A stretch of 64,000 nucleotides of DNA. Source: Phorcus lineatus (Eukaryota > Mollusca > Gastropoda > Trochida > Trochidae). Made by a program: the position numbers and the translations under genes. Positions 48,896-63,271 of this stretch are shown in pieces. A model generated the notes under the pieces. That model did not search any database and was not told where the DNA came from. It worked only from the letters and a program-made list of their open reading frames with translations. Position 1 is the first letter of the stretch. Every line of letters begins with the position of its first letter. Location of the stretch: positions 39,542,520-39,606,519 of the forward strand of contig OV121089.1 of the NCBI GenBank assembly GCA_921293015.1. Direction: 5' to 3'.

Positions 48896-50530
48896 CCACC
48901 GATTTTGTCGCCGCGATTCAGCCAATACCGCTGAAGCGATGACAGCCAAACTCGACAGACTGATAGACCTTCATGAGACGAAGCCGCAATAAGCTTTTGG
49001 GCTCAATCGGCTTAAGCGTTAAAGGCACAGTACGATCCAAAGTTCGAAAAATTAACATGGGAAATTTTTTCAAAATGCACTTAGAGACTTGCAACTTTTT
49101 GCAAACGATGCACAGTAACAATTCAAGCAAAAAAGTCAATCATGGCAAATTCGTAACATGAGTACTTTGGCCGCCATATTGCTTTAATTAACTTTTTGAA
49201 ATTTCCGGACCCCATGCATCTTTGAGAATCTTCTCCTCAGAAGATACATGCAAGTAAGAGCTGAAACTCACATATATCATAGCTAAAGGAATGGGGAGAA
49301 AATTCATTTTGGAAAATTTTCATTTTTCTGAATACTTTTTCTTCTGCAACCCTTCAAAGTCGGGCGACTTTGCTCGTTTTAGAATATTCAAGGGCAGATA
49401 ACTCAAAAACCTACCCGTCGAATTTAATGAATTTTGCATGAGAGGTAAACATGATCGAGGTCATTAAGAATCATGAATAAAATGGATCGCGAACAGTCAT
49501 TTCAGTTCACAGGAGGGAGTCAAAGTTTGCATCATACTATATGTCAATTAAGTGCGTTAGCAAGGGTTAAATTGCAAACAGTTGAAGGAAAACATCAATA
49601 TTGAAGAACGGTCAAGACGTGTGACATGTCCAAATGCAGGTACATGCGCTCTTGCATGTGTGAACGGGCAAAAGTTGACAGAAATACTCTACATTGCTCT
49701 TGTATCAAGATTCGTTACGTGCGTTAGCAAGGGTAAATTTGAAAAGTTGAAGGAAAACTGTCAAGATATGCGACATGGGGCAAAGTTTGAGAGAAATACT
49801 CTTTGATGTCTTATAAACAAGCACGTAATCGACAGTCTACAGAGGGACGAAATCGCTCTTTGGAGCAAAAATCCGTACGACTGCACGTATGGTCGACGTG
49901 TGCGAGAAGACCAAAAGCATGCAAGTGCGTCAGTAACTGTCAAAATCTCATCAGACAGGCAGAGAAGCGAGCAAAAAAGCCTGCCTGACTGACCTGACCT
50001 GAGTGACTGACATAGTCTTGATTATTTATATATATAAAGATCCTCAACCTATGTACCAGCATTCGGGAACTATATTCCAGTGTCGGCAAACCACTTGATC
50101 ACGCCAAAGGAAAACACTAGCCCTTTTTCAACTTTCAAACCTCTACTGCCTCCCCTCCACATACCCCTTACATTGTGATGTTGTTACTTTCTTGCCTCAA
50201 CTGGCAGCAGGCCGTGTACATCGAGTAAACCTCACTTCCGCTCCTACGTACTGAAAACGTATACAAAACGTCACTTTGCTTCAGAATACGGCTAAATCAA
50301 CTGCAGTGCACTAAAAATGTCTTCAAAACGCTATCTAAACTTGGAAAAGCACTTAGTTTGCCCCCAAGAGCCACGGGTGCTCATATTTTGCTGAATCCTG
50401 TCATTGTCGTCGCTTGCGACTATATTTAAGGATTCAGCAAATTTTGCTGAATCCTTATTGTTATTGGCGTGTTTTATTATTATTATTAAGGATTCAGCAG
50501 AAATGCTGAATCCTTATTGTTATTGGCGTG

Positions 50531-50561
<31 letters not shown>

Positions 50562-50567
50562 TTTCTT
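48896..50567 (+). repeat. Satellite unit B11
   Basis: 1,672 bp, common subtype, no J upstream, double J cluster 50427-50567. Confidence 0.95.
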
Positions 50568-52202
50568 CCACCGATTTTGTCGCCGCGATTCAGCCAATAC
50601 CGCTGAAGCGATGACAGCCAAACTCGACAGACTGATAGACCTTCATGAGACGAAGCCGCAATAAGCTTTTGGGCTCAATCGGCTTAAGCGTTAAAGGCAC
50701 AGTACGATCCAAAGTTCGAAAAATTAACATGGGAAATTTTTTCAAAATGCACTTAGAGACTTGCAACTTTTTGCAAACGATGCACAGTAACAATTCAAGC
50801 AAAAAAGTCAATCATGGCAAATTCGTAACATGAGTACTTTGGCCGCCATATTGCTTTAATTAACTTTTTGAAATTTCCGGACCCCATGCATCTTTGAGAA
50901 TCTTCTCCTCAGAAGATACATGCAAGTAAGAGCTGAAACTCACATATATCATAGCTAAAGGAATGGGGAGAAAATTCATTTTGGAAAATTTTCATTTTTC
51001 TGAATACTTTTTCTTCTGCAACCCTTCAAAGTCGGGCGACTTTGCTCGTTTTAGAATATTCAAGGGCAGATAACTCAAAAACCTACCCGTCGAATTTAAT
51101 GAATTTTGCATGAGAGGTAAACATGATCGAGGTCATTAAGAATCATGAATAAAATGGATCGCGAACAGTCATTTCAGTTCACAGGAGGGAGTCAAAGTTT
51201 GCATCATACTATATGTCAATTAAGTGCGTTAGCAAGGGTTAAATTGCAAACAGTTGAAGGAAAACATCAATATTGAAGAACGGTCAAGACGTGTGACATG
51301 TCCAAATGCAGGTACATGCGCTCTTGCATGTGTGAACGGGCAAAAGTTGACAGAAATACTCTACATTGCTCTTGTATCAAGATTCGTTACGTGCGTTAGC
51401 AAGGGTAAATTTGAAAAGTTGAAGGAAAACTGTCAAGATATGCGACATGGGGCAAAGTTTGAGAGAAATACTCTTTGATGTCTTATAAACAAGCACGTAA
51501 TCGACAGTCTACAGAGGGACGAAATCGCTCTTTGGAGCAAAAATCCGTACGACTGCACGTATGGTCGACGTGTGCGAGAAGACCAAAAGCATGCAAGTGC
51601 GTCAGTAACTGTCAAAATCTCATCAGACAGGCAGAGAAGCGAGCAAAAAAGCCTGCCTGACTGACCTGACCTGAGTGACTGACATAGTCTTGATTATTTA
51701 TATATATAAAGATCCTCAACCTATGTACCAGCATTCGGGAACTATATTCCAGTGTCGGCAAACCACTTGATCACGCCAAAGGAAAACACTAGCCCTTTTT
51801 CAACTTTCAAACCTCTACTGCCTCCCCTCCACATACCCCTTACATTGTGATGTTGTTACTTTCTTGCCTCAACTGGCAGCAGGCCGTGTACATCGAGTAA
51901 ACCTCACTTCCGCTCCTACGTACTGAAAACGTATACAAAACGTCACTTTGCTTCAGAATACGGCTAAATCAACTGCAGTGCACTAAAAATGTCTTCAAAA
52001 CGCTATCTAAACTTGGAAAAGCACTTAGTTTGCCCCCAAGAGCCACGGGTGCTCATATTTTGCTGAATCCTGTCATTGTCGTCGCTTGCGACTATATTTA
52101 AGGATTCAGCAAATTTTGCTGAATCCTTATTGTTATTGGCGTGTTTTATTATTATTATTAAGGATTCAGCAGAAATGCTGAATCCTTATTGTTATTGGCG
52201 TG

Positions 52203-52233
<31 letters not shown>

Positions 52234-52239
52234 TTTCTT
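50568..52239 (+). repeat. Satellite unit B12
   Basis: 1,672 bp, double J cluster 52099-52239. Confidence 0.95.
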
Positions 52240-53874
52240 CCACCGATTTTGTCGCCGCGATTCAGCCAATACCGCTGAAGCGATGACAGCCAAACTCGAC
52301 AGACTGATAGACCTTCATGAGACGAAGCCGCAATAAGCTTTTGGGCTCAATCGGCTTAAGCGTTAAAGGCACAGTACGATCCAAAGTTCGAAAAATTAAC
52401 ATGGGAAATTTTTTCAAAATGCACTTAGAGACTTGCAACTTTTTGCAAACGATGCACAGTAACAATTCAAGCAAAAAAGTCAATCATGGCAAATTCGTAA
52501 CATGAGTACTTTGGCCGCCATATTGCTTTAATTAACTTTTTGAAATTTCCGGACCCCATGCATCTTTGAGAATCTTCTCCTCAGAAGATACATGCAAGTA
52601 AGAGCTGAAACTCACATATATCATAGCTAAAGGAATGGGGAGAAAATTCATTTTGGAAAATTTTCATTTTTCTGAATACTTTTTCTTCTGCAACCCTTCA
52701 AAGTCGGGCGACTTTGCTCGTTTTAGAATATTCAAGGGCAGATAACTCAAAAACCTACCCGTCGAATTTAATGAATTTTGCATGAGAGGTAAACATGATC
52801 GAGGTCATTAAGAATCATGAATAAAATGGATCGCGAACAGTCATTTCAGTTCACAGGAGGGAGTCAAAGTTTGCATCATACTATATGTCAATTAAGTGCG
52901 TTAGCAAGGGTTAAATTGCAAACAGTTGAAGGAAAACATCAATATTGAAGAACGGTCAAGACGTGTGACATGTCCAAATGCAGGTACATGCGCTCTTGCA
53001 TGTGTGAACGGGCAAAAGTTGACAGAAATACTCTACATTGCTCTTGTATCAAGATTCGTTACGTGCGTTAGCAAGGGTAAATTTGAAAAGTTGAAGGAAA
53101 ACTGTCAAGATATGCGACATGGGGCAAAGTTTGAGAGAAATACTCTTTGATGTCTTATAAACAAGCACGTAATCGACAGTCTACAGAGGGACGAAATCGC
53201 TCTTTGGAGCAAAAATCCGTACGACTGCACGTATGGTCGACGTGTGCGAGAAGACCAAAAGCATGCAAGTGCGTCAGTAACTGTCAAAATCTCATCAGAC
53301 AGGCAGAGAAGCGAGCAAAAAAGCCTGCCTGACTGACCTGACCTGAGTGACTGACATAGTCTTGATTATTTATATATATAAAGATCCTCAACCTATGTAC
53401 CAGCATTCGGGAACTATATTCCAGTGTCGGCAAACCACTTGATCACGCCAAAGGAAAACACTAGCCCTTTTTCAACTTTCAAACCTCTACTGCCTCCCCT
53501 CCACATACCCCTTACATTGTGATGTTGTTACTTTCTTGCCTCAACTGGCAGCAGGCCGTGTACATCGAGTAAACCTCACTTCCGCTCCTACGTACTGAAA
53601 ACGTATACAAAACGTCACTTTGCTTCAGAATACGGCTAAATCAACTGCAGTGCACTAAAAATGTCTTCAAAACGCTATCTAAACTTGGAAAAGCACTTAG
53701 TTTGCCCCCAAGAGCCACGGGTGCTCATATTTTGCTGAATCCTGTCATTGTCGTCGCTTGCGACTATATTTAAGGATTCAGCAAATTTTGCTGAATCCTT
53801 ATTGTTATTGGCGTGTTTTATTATTATTATTAAGGATTCAGCAGAAATGCTGAATCCTTATTGTTATTGGCGTG

Positions 53875-53905
<31 letters not shown>

Positions 53906-53911
53906 TTTCTT
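52240..53911 (+). repeat. Satellite unit B13
   Basis: 1,672 bp, double J cluster 53771-53911. Confidence 0.95.
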
Positions 53912-55546
53912 CCACCGATTTTGTCGCCGCGATTCAGCCAATACCGCTGAAGCGATGACAGCCAAACTCGACAGACTGATAGACCTTCATGAGACGAAGC
54001 CGCAATAAGCTTTTGGGCTCAATCGGCTTAAGCGTTAAAGGCACAGTACGATCCAAAGTTCGAAAAATTAACATGGGAAATTTTTTCAAAATGCACTTAG
54101 AGACTTGCAACTTTTTGCAAACGATGCACAGTAACAATTCAAGCAAAAAAGTCAATCATGGCAAATTCGTAACATGAGTACTTTGGCCGCCATATTGCTT
54201 TAATTAACTTTTTGAAATTTCCGGACCCCATGCATCTTTGAGAATCTTCTCCTCAGAAGATACATGCAAGTAAGAGCTGAAACTCACATATATCATAGCT
54301 AAAGGAATGGGGAGAAAATTCATTTTGGAAAATTTTCATTTTTCTGAATACTTTTTCTTCTGCAACCCTTCAAAGTCGGGCGACTTTGCTCGTTTTAGAA
54401 TATTCAAGGGCAGATAACTCAAAAACCTACCCGTCGAATTTAATGAATTTTGCATGAGAGGTAAACATGATCGAGGTCATTAAGAATCATGAATAAAATG
54501 GATCGCGAACAGTCATTTCAGTTCACAGGAGGGAGTCAAAGTTTGCATCATACTATATGTCAATTAAGTGCGTTAGCAAGGGTTAAATTGCAAACAGTTG
54601 AAGGAAAACATCAATATTGAAGAACGGTCAAGACGTGTGACATGTCCAAATGCAGGTACATGCGCTCTTGCATGTGTGAACGGGCAAAAGTTGACAGAAA
54701 TACTCTACATTGCTCTTGTATCAAGATTCGTTACGTGCGTTAGCAAGGGTAAATTTGAAAAGTTGAAGGAAAACTGTCAAGATATGCGACATGGGGCAAA
54801 GTTTGAGAGAAATACTCTTTGATGTCTTATAAACAAGCACGTAATCGACAGTCTACAGAGGGACGAAATCGCTCTTTGGAGCAAAAATCCGTACGACTGC
54901 ACGTATGGTCGACGTGTGCGAGAAGACCAAAAGCATGCAAGTGCGTCAGTAACTGTCAAAATCTCATCAGACAGGCAGAGAAGCGAGCAAAAAAGCCTGC
55001 CTGACTGACCTGACCTGAGTGACTGACATAGTCTTGATTATTTATATATATAAAGATCCTCAACCTATGTACCAGCATTCGGGAACTATATTCCAGTGTC
55101 GGCAAACCACTTGATCACGCCAAAGGAAAACACTAGCCCTTTTTCAACTTTCAAACCTCTACTGCCTCCCCTCCACATACCCCTTACATTGTGATGTTGT
55201 TACTTTCTTGCCTCAACTGGCAGCAGGCCGTGTACATCGAGTAAACCTCACTTCCGCTCCTACGTACTGAAAACGTATACAAAACGTCACTTTGCTTCAG
55301 AATACGGCTAAATCAACTGCAGTGCACTAAAAATGTCTTCAAAACGCTATCTAAACTTGGAAAAGCACTTAGTTTGCCCCCAAGAGCCACGGGTGCTCAT
55401 ATTTTGCTGAATCCTGTCATTGTCGTCGCTTGCGACTATATTTAAGGATTCAGCAAATTTTGCTGAATCCTTATTGTTATTGGCGTGTTTTATTATTATT
55501 ATTAAGGATTCAGCAGAAATGCTGAATCCTTATTGTTATTGGCGTG

Positions 55547-55577
<31 letters not shown>

Positions 55578-55583
55578 TTTCTT
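53912..55583 (+). repeat. Satellite unit B14
   Basis: 1,672 bp, double J cluster 55443-55583. First unit of a 4,680-bp higher-order block. Confidence 0.95.
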
Positions 55584-57299
55584 CCACCGATTTTGTCGCC
55601 GCGATTCAGCCAATACCGCTGAAGCGATGACAGCCAAACTCGACAGACTGATAGACCTTCATGAGACGAAGCCGCAATAAGCTTTTGGGCTCAATCGGCT
55701 TAAGCGTTAAAGGCACAGTACGATCCAAAGTTCGAAAAATTAACATGGGAAATTTTTTCAAAATGCACTTAGAGACTTGCAACTTTTTGCAAACGATGCA
55801 CAGTAACAATTCAAGCAAAAAAGTCAATCATGGCAAATTCGTAACATGAGTACTTTGGCCGCCATATTGCTTTAATTAACTTTTTGAAATTTCCGGACCC
55901 CATGCATCTTTGAGAATCTTCTCCTCAGAAGATACATGCAAGTAAGAGCTGAAACTCACATATATCATAGCTAAAGGAATGGGGAGAAAATTCATTTTGG
56001 AAAATTTTCATTTTTCTGAATACTTTTTCTTCTGCAACCCTTCAAAGTCGGGCGACTTTGCTCGTTTTAGAATATTCAAGGGCAGATAACTCAAAAACCT
56101 ACCCGTCGAATTTAATGAATTTTGCATGAGAGGTAAACATGATCGAGGTCATTAAGAATCATGAATAAAATGGATCGCGAACAGTCATTTCAGTTCACAG
56201 GAGGGAGTCAAAGTTTGCATCATACTATATGTCAATTAAGTGCGTTAGCAAGGGTTAAATTGCAAACAGTTGAAGGAAAACATCAATATTGAAGAACGGT
56301 CAAGACGTGTGACATGTCCAAATGCAGGTACATGCGCTCTTGCATGTGTGAACGGGCAAAAGTTGACAGAAATACTCTACATTGCTCTTGTATCAAGATT
56401 CGTTACGTGCGTTAGCAAGGGTAAATTTGAAAAGTTGAAGGAAAACTGTCAAGATATGCGACATGGGGCAAAGTTTGAGAGAAATACTCTTTGATGTCTT
56501 ATAAACAAGCACGTAATCGACAGTCTACAGAGGGACGAAATCGCTCTTTGGAGCAAAAATCCGTACGACTGCACGTATGGTCGACGTGTGCGAGAAGACC
56601 AAAAGCATGCAAGTGCGTCAGTAACTGTCAAAATCTCATCAGACAGGCAGAGAAGCGAGCAAAAAAGCCTGCCTGACTGACCTGACCTGAGTGACTGACA
56701 TAGTCTTGATTATTTATATATATAAAGATCCTCAACCTATGTACCAGCATTCGGGAACTATATTCCAGTGTCGGCAAACCACTTGATCACGCCAAAGGAA
56801 AACACTAGCCCTTTTTCAACTTTCAAACCTCTACTGCCTCCCCTCCACATACCCCTTACATTGTGATGTTGTTACTTTCTTGCCTCAACTGGCAGCAGGC
56901 CGTGTACATCGAGTAAACCTCACTTCCGCTCCTACGTACTGAAAACGTATACAAAACGTCACTTTGCTTCAGAATACGGCTAAATCAACTGCAGTGCACT
57001 AAAAATGTCTTCAAAACGCTATCTAAACTTGGAAAAGCACTTAGTTTGCCCCCAAGAGCCACGGGTGCTCATATTTTGCTGAATCCTGTCATTGTCGTCG
57101 CTTGCGACTATATTTAAGGATTCAGCAAATTTTGCTGAATCCTTATTGTTATTGGCGTGTTTTATTATTATTATTAAGGATTCAGCAGAAATGCTGAATC
57201 CTTATTGTTATTGGCGTGTTTTATTATTATTAAGGATTCAGCAATTTTGCTGAATCCTTATTGTTATTGGCGTGTTTTATTATTATTTTTTTTTTTATT
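55584..57299 (+). repeat. Satellite unit B15, triple J
   Basis: 1,716 bp, common subtype with the 10-bp deletion, unlike B4 and B6 which also precede a C. Triple J cluster 57115-57299 ending in the C-specific hairpin. Confidence 0.95.
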
Positions 57300-58591
57300 C
57301 CACCGATTTTGTCGCCGCGATTAAGCCAAAACCGCTAAAGCTATTAAAGCCAAACTTACCAGTCTTGTAGAGCTTCATGAGACAAAGCCGCAATAAGCTT
57401 TTGGGCTTAATTGGCTTAAGCGTTAAAGGCACAGTACCATCCAAAGTTCGAAAAATTAACATGGGAAAAATTTTCAAAATGCACTTAGAGACTTGCAACT
57501 TTTTTTAAACGATGCACAGTAACATTGTAAGCAAAAAAGTCAATCATGGCAAATTCGTAGCATCAGCAGTTTGGCCGCCATATTGCTTTAATTAACTTTT
57601 TGAAATTTACGGACCCCATGCATCTTTGAGAATCTTCTTCTCTGAAGATACTTGCATCTAAGAGCTGAAATTCATACTCAATGTAGCTGAAGCATTGTAA
57701 TTTTGAATTTATATTTTTCAAGGTCCTAACATTAAAACTTTTTTCTCAGCAACCCTGCAAAGTCGGGCGACATAGCTCATATAAGCATGTTCAAGGGGCG
57801 ATAACTCAAAAAGTTAGACTCACAATTGCAATATTTTTTCAGGAATGTAAGACCAGTATGTTCACTTACAGAAACTGTTAAAACATTGATCGCGAACAGT
57901 CAATTTCGTTCACAATAAACGATCAAAAACAGCAAAAATATGGTTACAAAAAAATAACATGGGCAATTTTTTCAAAATGCACTTAGAGACCTGAAACTTG
58001 TTTTGAATGAAGCGTAATAACAGTATGAACAAAAAAGTCAATCATGACGATTTCCTAACTATTATAGTTTTTGCACAATATCAACTTATTTGTTCCAGAA
58101 ATTGCTTGTCATGATTCGACGATTCTTGTTAACACGATTCAGCCAAAACCGCTCAAGCTATTACAGCCAAAGTTACCAGTCTGATAGAACTGCATGAGAT
58201 AAAGCCACAATAACCTTTTGGGCTTAATCGGCTTAAGCGTTAAAGGCACAGTACGATCCAAATTTCGAAAAATTAACATGGGATTTTTTTTCAAAATGCA
58301 TTTGGAGACCTGTAAGTTGTTTTAAACGATAGGCAATTACATCACGAGCAAAAAAGCAAATCACGGCGAATTCCTAAGTAGCATACTTTTTCCACATTAT
58401 CAACTTCTTTGCAATAATCGCAATTTTCAGATAAAACATGCCGCTGAAGCTTAATGCATGCACCAATCTTCATGAAATTTTCAGAGAAGGTAGCTAACAT
58501 CACTATCTTTGTACTGAATGTGCTTTTTATGCGCTGAATCCTTTTGTCGTCGCTTGCGACTATATTTATTATTATTATTATTATTTTTCTT
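57300..58591 (+). repeat. Satellite unit C3
   Basis: 1,292 bp, indistinguishable from C1 and C4 by eye. No J at its end. Confidence 0.93.
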
Positions 58592-60226
58592 CCACCGATT
58601 TTGTCGCCGCGATTCAGCCAATACCGCTGAAGCGATGACAGCCAAACTCGACAGACTGATAGACCTTCATGAGACGAAGCCGCAATAAGCTTTTGGGCTC
58701 AATCGGCTTAAGCGTTAAAGGCACAGTACGATCCAAAGTTCGAAAAATTAACATGGGAAATTTTTTCAAAATGCACTTAGAGACTTGCAACTTTTTGCAA
58801 ACGATGCACAGTAACAATTCAAGCAAAAAAGTCAATCATGGCAAATTCGTAACATGAGTACTTTGGCCGCCATATTGCTTTAATTAACTTTTTGAAATTT
58901 CCGGACCCCATGCATCTTTGAGAATCTTCTCCTCAGAAGATACATGCAAGTAAGAGCTGAAACTCACATATATCATAGCTAAAGGAATGGGGAGAAAATT
59001 CATTTTGGAAAATTTTCATTTTTCTGAATACTTTTTCTTCTGCAACCCTTCAAAGTCGGGCGACTTTGCTCGTTTTAGAATATTCAAGGGCAGATAACTC
59101 AAAAACCTACCCGTCGAATTTAATGAATTTTGCATGAGAGGTAAACATGATCGAGGTCATTAAGAATCATGAATAAAATGGATCGCGAACAGTCATTTCA
59201 GTTCACAGGAGGGAGTCAAAGTTTGCATCATACTATATGTCAATTAAGTGCGTTAGCAAGGGTTAAATTGCAAACAGTTGAAGGAAAACATCAATATTGA
59301 AGAACGGTCAAGACGTGTGACATGTCCAAATGCAGGTACATGCGCTCTTGCATGTGTGAACGGGCAAAAGTTGACAGAAATACTCTACATTGCTCTTGTA
59401 TCAAGATTCGTTACGTGCGTTAGCAAGGGTAAATTTGAAAAGTTGAAGGAAAACTGTCAAGATATGCGACATGGGGCAAAGTTTGAGAGAAATACTCTTT
59501 GATGTCTTATAAACAAGCACGTAATCGACAGTCTACAGAGGGACGAAATCGCTCTTTGGAGCAAAAATCCGTACGACTGCACGTATGGTCGACGTGTGCG
59601 AGAAGACCAAAAGCATGCAAGTGCGTCAGTAACTGTCAAAATCTCATCAGACAGGCAGAGAAGCGAGCAAAAAAGCCTGCCTGACTGACCTGACCTGAGT
59701 GACTGACATAGTCTTGATTATTTATATATATAAAGATCCTCAACCTATGTACCAGCATTCGGGAACTATATTCCAGTGTCGGCAAACCACTTGATCACGC
59801 CAAAGGAAAACACTAGCCCTTTTTCAACTTTCAAACCTCTACTGCCTCCCCTCCACATACCCCTTACATTGTGATGTTGTTACTTTCTTGCCTCAACTGG
59901 CAGCAGGCCGTGTACATCGAGTAAACCTCACTTCCGCTCCTACGTACTGAAAACGTATACAAAACGTCACTTTGCTTCAGAATACGGCTAAATCAACTGC
60001 AGTGCACTAAAAATGTCTTCAAAACGCTATCTAAACTTGGAAAAGCACTTAGTTTGCCCCCAAGAGCCACGGGTGCTCATATTTTGCTGAATCCTGTCAT
60101 TGTCGTCGCTTGCGACTATATTTAAGGATTCAGCAAATTTTGCTGAATCCTTATTGTTATTGGCGTGTTTTATTATTATTATTAAGGATTCAGCAGAAAT
60201 GCTGAATCCTTATTGTTATTGGCGTG

Positions 60227-60257
<31 letters not shown>

Positions 60258-60263
60258 TTTCTT
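58592..60263 (+). repeat. Satellite unit B16
   Basis: 1,672 bp, no J upstream, double J cluster 60123-60263. Confidence 0.95.
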
Positions 60264-61979
60264 CCACCGATTTTGTCGCCGCGATTCAGCCAATACCGCT
60301 GAAGCGATGACAGCCAAACTCGACAGACTGATAGACCTTCATGAGACGAAGCCGCAATAAGCTTTTGGGCTCAATCGGCTTAAGCGTTAAAGGCACAGTA
60401 CGATCCAAAGTTCGAAAAATTAACATGGGAAATTTTTTCAAAATGCACTTAGAGACTTGCAACTTTTTGCAAACGATGCACAGTAACAATTCAAGCAAAA
60501 AAGTCAATCATGGCAAATTCGTAACATGAGTACTTTGGCCGCCATATTGCTTTAATTAACTTTTTGAAATTTCCGGACCCCATGCATCTTTGAGAATCTT
60601 CTCCTCAGAAGATACATGCAAGTAAGAGCTGAAACTCACATATATCATAGCTAAAGGAATGGGGAGAAAATTCATTTTGGAAAATTTTCATTTTTCTGAA
60701 TACTTTTTCTTCTGCAACCCTTCAAAGTCGGGCGACTTTGCTCGTTTTAGAATATTCAAGGGCAGATAACTCAAAAACCTACCCGTCGAATTTAATGAAT
60801 TTTGCATGAGAGGTAAACATGATCGAGGTCATTAAGAATCATGAATAAAATGGATCGCGAACAGTCATTTCAGTTCACAGGAGGGAGTCAAAGTTTGCAT
60901 CATACTATATGTCAATTAAGTGCGTTAGCAAGGGTTAAATTGCAAACAGTTGAAGGAAAACATCAATATTGAAGAACGGTCAAGACGTGTGACATGTCCA
61001 AATGCAGGTACATGCGCTCTTGCATGTGTGAACGGGCAAAAGTTGACAGAAATACTCTACATTGCTCTTGTATCAAGATTCGTTACGTGCGTTAGCAAGG
61101 GTAAATTTGAAAAGTTGAAGGAAAACTGTCAAGATATGCGACATGGGGCAAAGTTTGAGAGAAATACTCTTTGATGTCTTATAAACAAGCACGTAATCGA
61201 CAGTCTACAGAGGGACGAAATCGCTCTTTGGAGCAAAAATCCGTACGACTGCACGTATGGTCGACGTGTGCGAGAAGACCAAAAGCATGCAAGTGCGTCA
61301 GTAACTGTCAAAATCTCATCAGACAGGCAGAGAAGCGAGCAAAAAAGCCTGCCTGACTGACCTGACCTGAGTGACTGACATAGTCTTGATTATTTATATA
61401 TATAAAGATCCTCAACCTATGTACCAGCATTCGGGAACTATATTCCAGTGTCGGCAAACCACTTGATCACGCCAAAGGAAAACACTAGCCCTTTTTCAAC
61501 TTTCAAACCTCTACTGCCTCCCCTCCACATACCCCTTACATTGTGATGTTGTTACTTTCTTGCCTCAACTGGCAGCAGGCCGTGTACATCGAGTAAACCT
61601 CACTTCCGCTCCTACGTACTGAAAACGTATACAAAACGTCACTTTGCTTCAGAATACGGCTAAATCAACTGCAGTGCACTAAAAATGTCTTCAAAACGCT
61701 ATCTAAACTTGGAAAAGCACTTAGTTTGCCCCCAAGAGCCACGGGTGCTCATATTTTGCTGAATCCTGTCATTGTCGTCGCTTGCGACTATATTTAAGGA
61801 TTCAGCAAATTTTGCTGAATCCTTATTGTTATTGGCGTGTTTTATTATTATTATTAAGGATTCAGCAGAAATGCTGAATCCTTATTGTTATTGGCGTGTT
61901 TTATTATTATTAAGGATTCAGCAATTTTGCTGAATCCTTATTGTTATTGGCGTGTTTTATTATTATTTTTTTTTTTATT
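60264..61979 (+). repeat. Satellite unit B17, triple J
   Basis: 1,716 bp, triple J cluster 61795-61979 ending in the C-specific hairpin. Confidence 0.95.
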
Positions 61980-63271
61980 CCACCGATTTTGTCGCCGCGA
62001 TTAAGCCAAAACCGCTAAAGCTATTAAAGCCAAACTTACCAGTCTTGTAGAGCTTCATGAGACAAAGCCGCAATAAGCTTTTGGGCTTAATTGGCTTAAG
62101 CGTTAAAGGCACAGTACCATCCAAAGTTCGAAAAATTAACATGGGAAAAATTTTCAAAATGCACTTAGAGACTTGCAACTTTTTTTAAACGATGCACAGT
62201 AACATTGTAAGCAAAAAAGTCAATCATGGCAAATTCGTAGCATCAGCAGTTTGGCCGCCATATTGCTTTAATTAACTTTTTGAAATTTACGGACCCCATG
62301 CATCTTTGAGAATCTTCTTCTCTGAAGATACTTGCATCTAAGAGCTGAAATTCATACTCAATGTAGCTGAAGCATTGTAATTTTGAATTTATATTTTTCA
62401 AGGTCCTAACATTAAAACTTTTTTCTCAGCAACCCTGCAAAGTCGGGCGACATAGCTCATATAAGCATGTTCAAGGGGCGATAACTCAAAAAGTTAGACT
62501 CACAATTGCAATATTTTTTCAGGAATGTAAGACCAGTATGTTCACTTACAGAAACTGTTAAAACATTGATCGCGAACAGTCAATTTCGTTCACAATAAAC
62601 GATCAAAAACAGCAAAAATATGGTTACAAAAAAATAACATGGGCAATTTTTTCAAAATGCACTTAGAGACCTGAAACTTGTTTTGAATGAAGCGTAATAA
62701 CAGTATGAACAAAAAAGTCAATCATGACGATTTCCTAACTATTATAGTTTTTGCACAATATCAACTTATTTGTTCCAGAAATTGCTTGTCATGATTCGAC
62801 GATTCTTGTTAACACGATTCAGCCAAAACCGCTCAAGCTATTACAGCCAAAGTTACCAGTCTGATAGAACTGCATGAGATAAAGCCACAATAACCTTTTG
62901 GGCTTAATCGGCTTAAGCGTTAAAGGCACAGTACGATCCAAATTTCGAAAAATTAACATGGGATTTTTTTTCAAAATGCATTTGGAGACCTGTAAGTTGT
63001 TTTAAACGATAGGCAATTACATCACGAGCAAAAAAGCAAATCACGGCGAATTCCTAAGTAGCATACTTTTTCCACATTATCAACTTCTTTGCAATAATCG
63101 CAATTTTCAGATAAAACATGCCGCTGAAGCTTAATGCATGCACCAATCTTCATGAAATTTTCAGAGAAGGTAGCTAACATCACTATCTTTGTACTGAATG
63201 TGCTTTTTATGCGCTGAATCCTTTTGTCGTCGCTTGCGACTATATTTATTATTATTATTATTATTTTTCTT
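61980..63271 (+). repeat. Satellite unit C4
   Basis: 1,292 bp, matches C3. Ends without J against B18. Confidence 0.93.

Larger units (their letters stand above)
53912..63271 (+). repeat. Higher-order repeat, two copies of a 4,680-bp B-B-C block
   Basis: B14-B15-C3 (53912-58591) and B16-B17-C4 (58592-63271) have identical unit lengths (1,672 + 1,716 + 1,292) and I saw no base difference. This points to block duplication and not to two separate C insertions. Confidence 0.85.
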
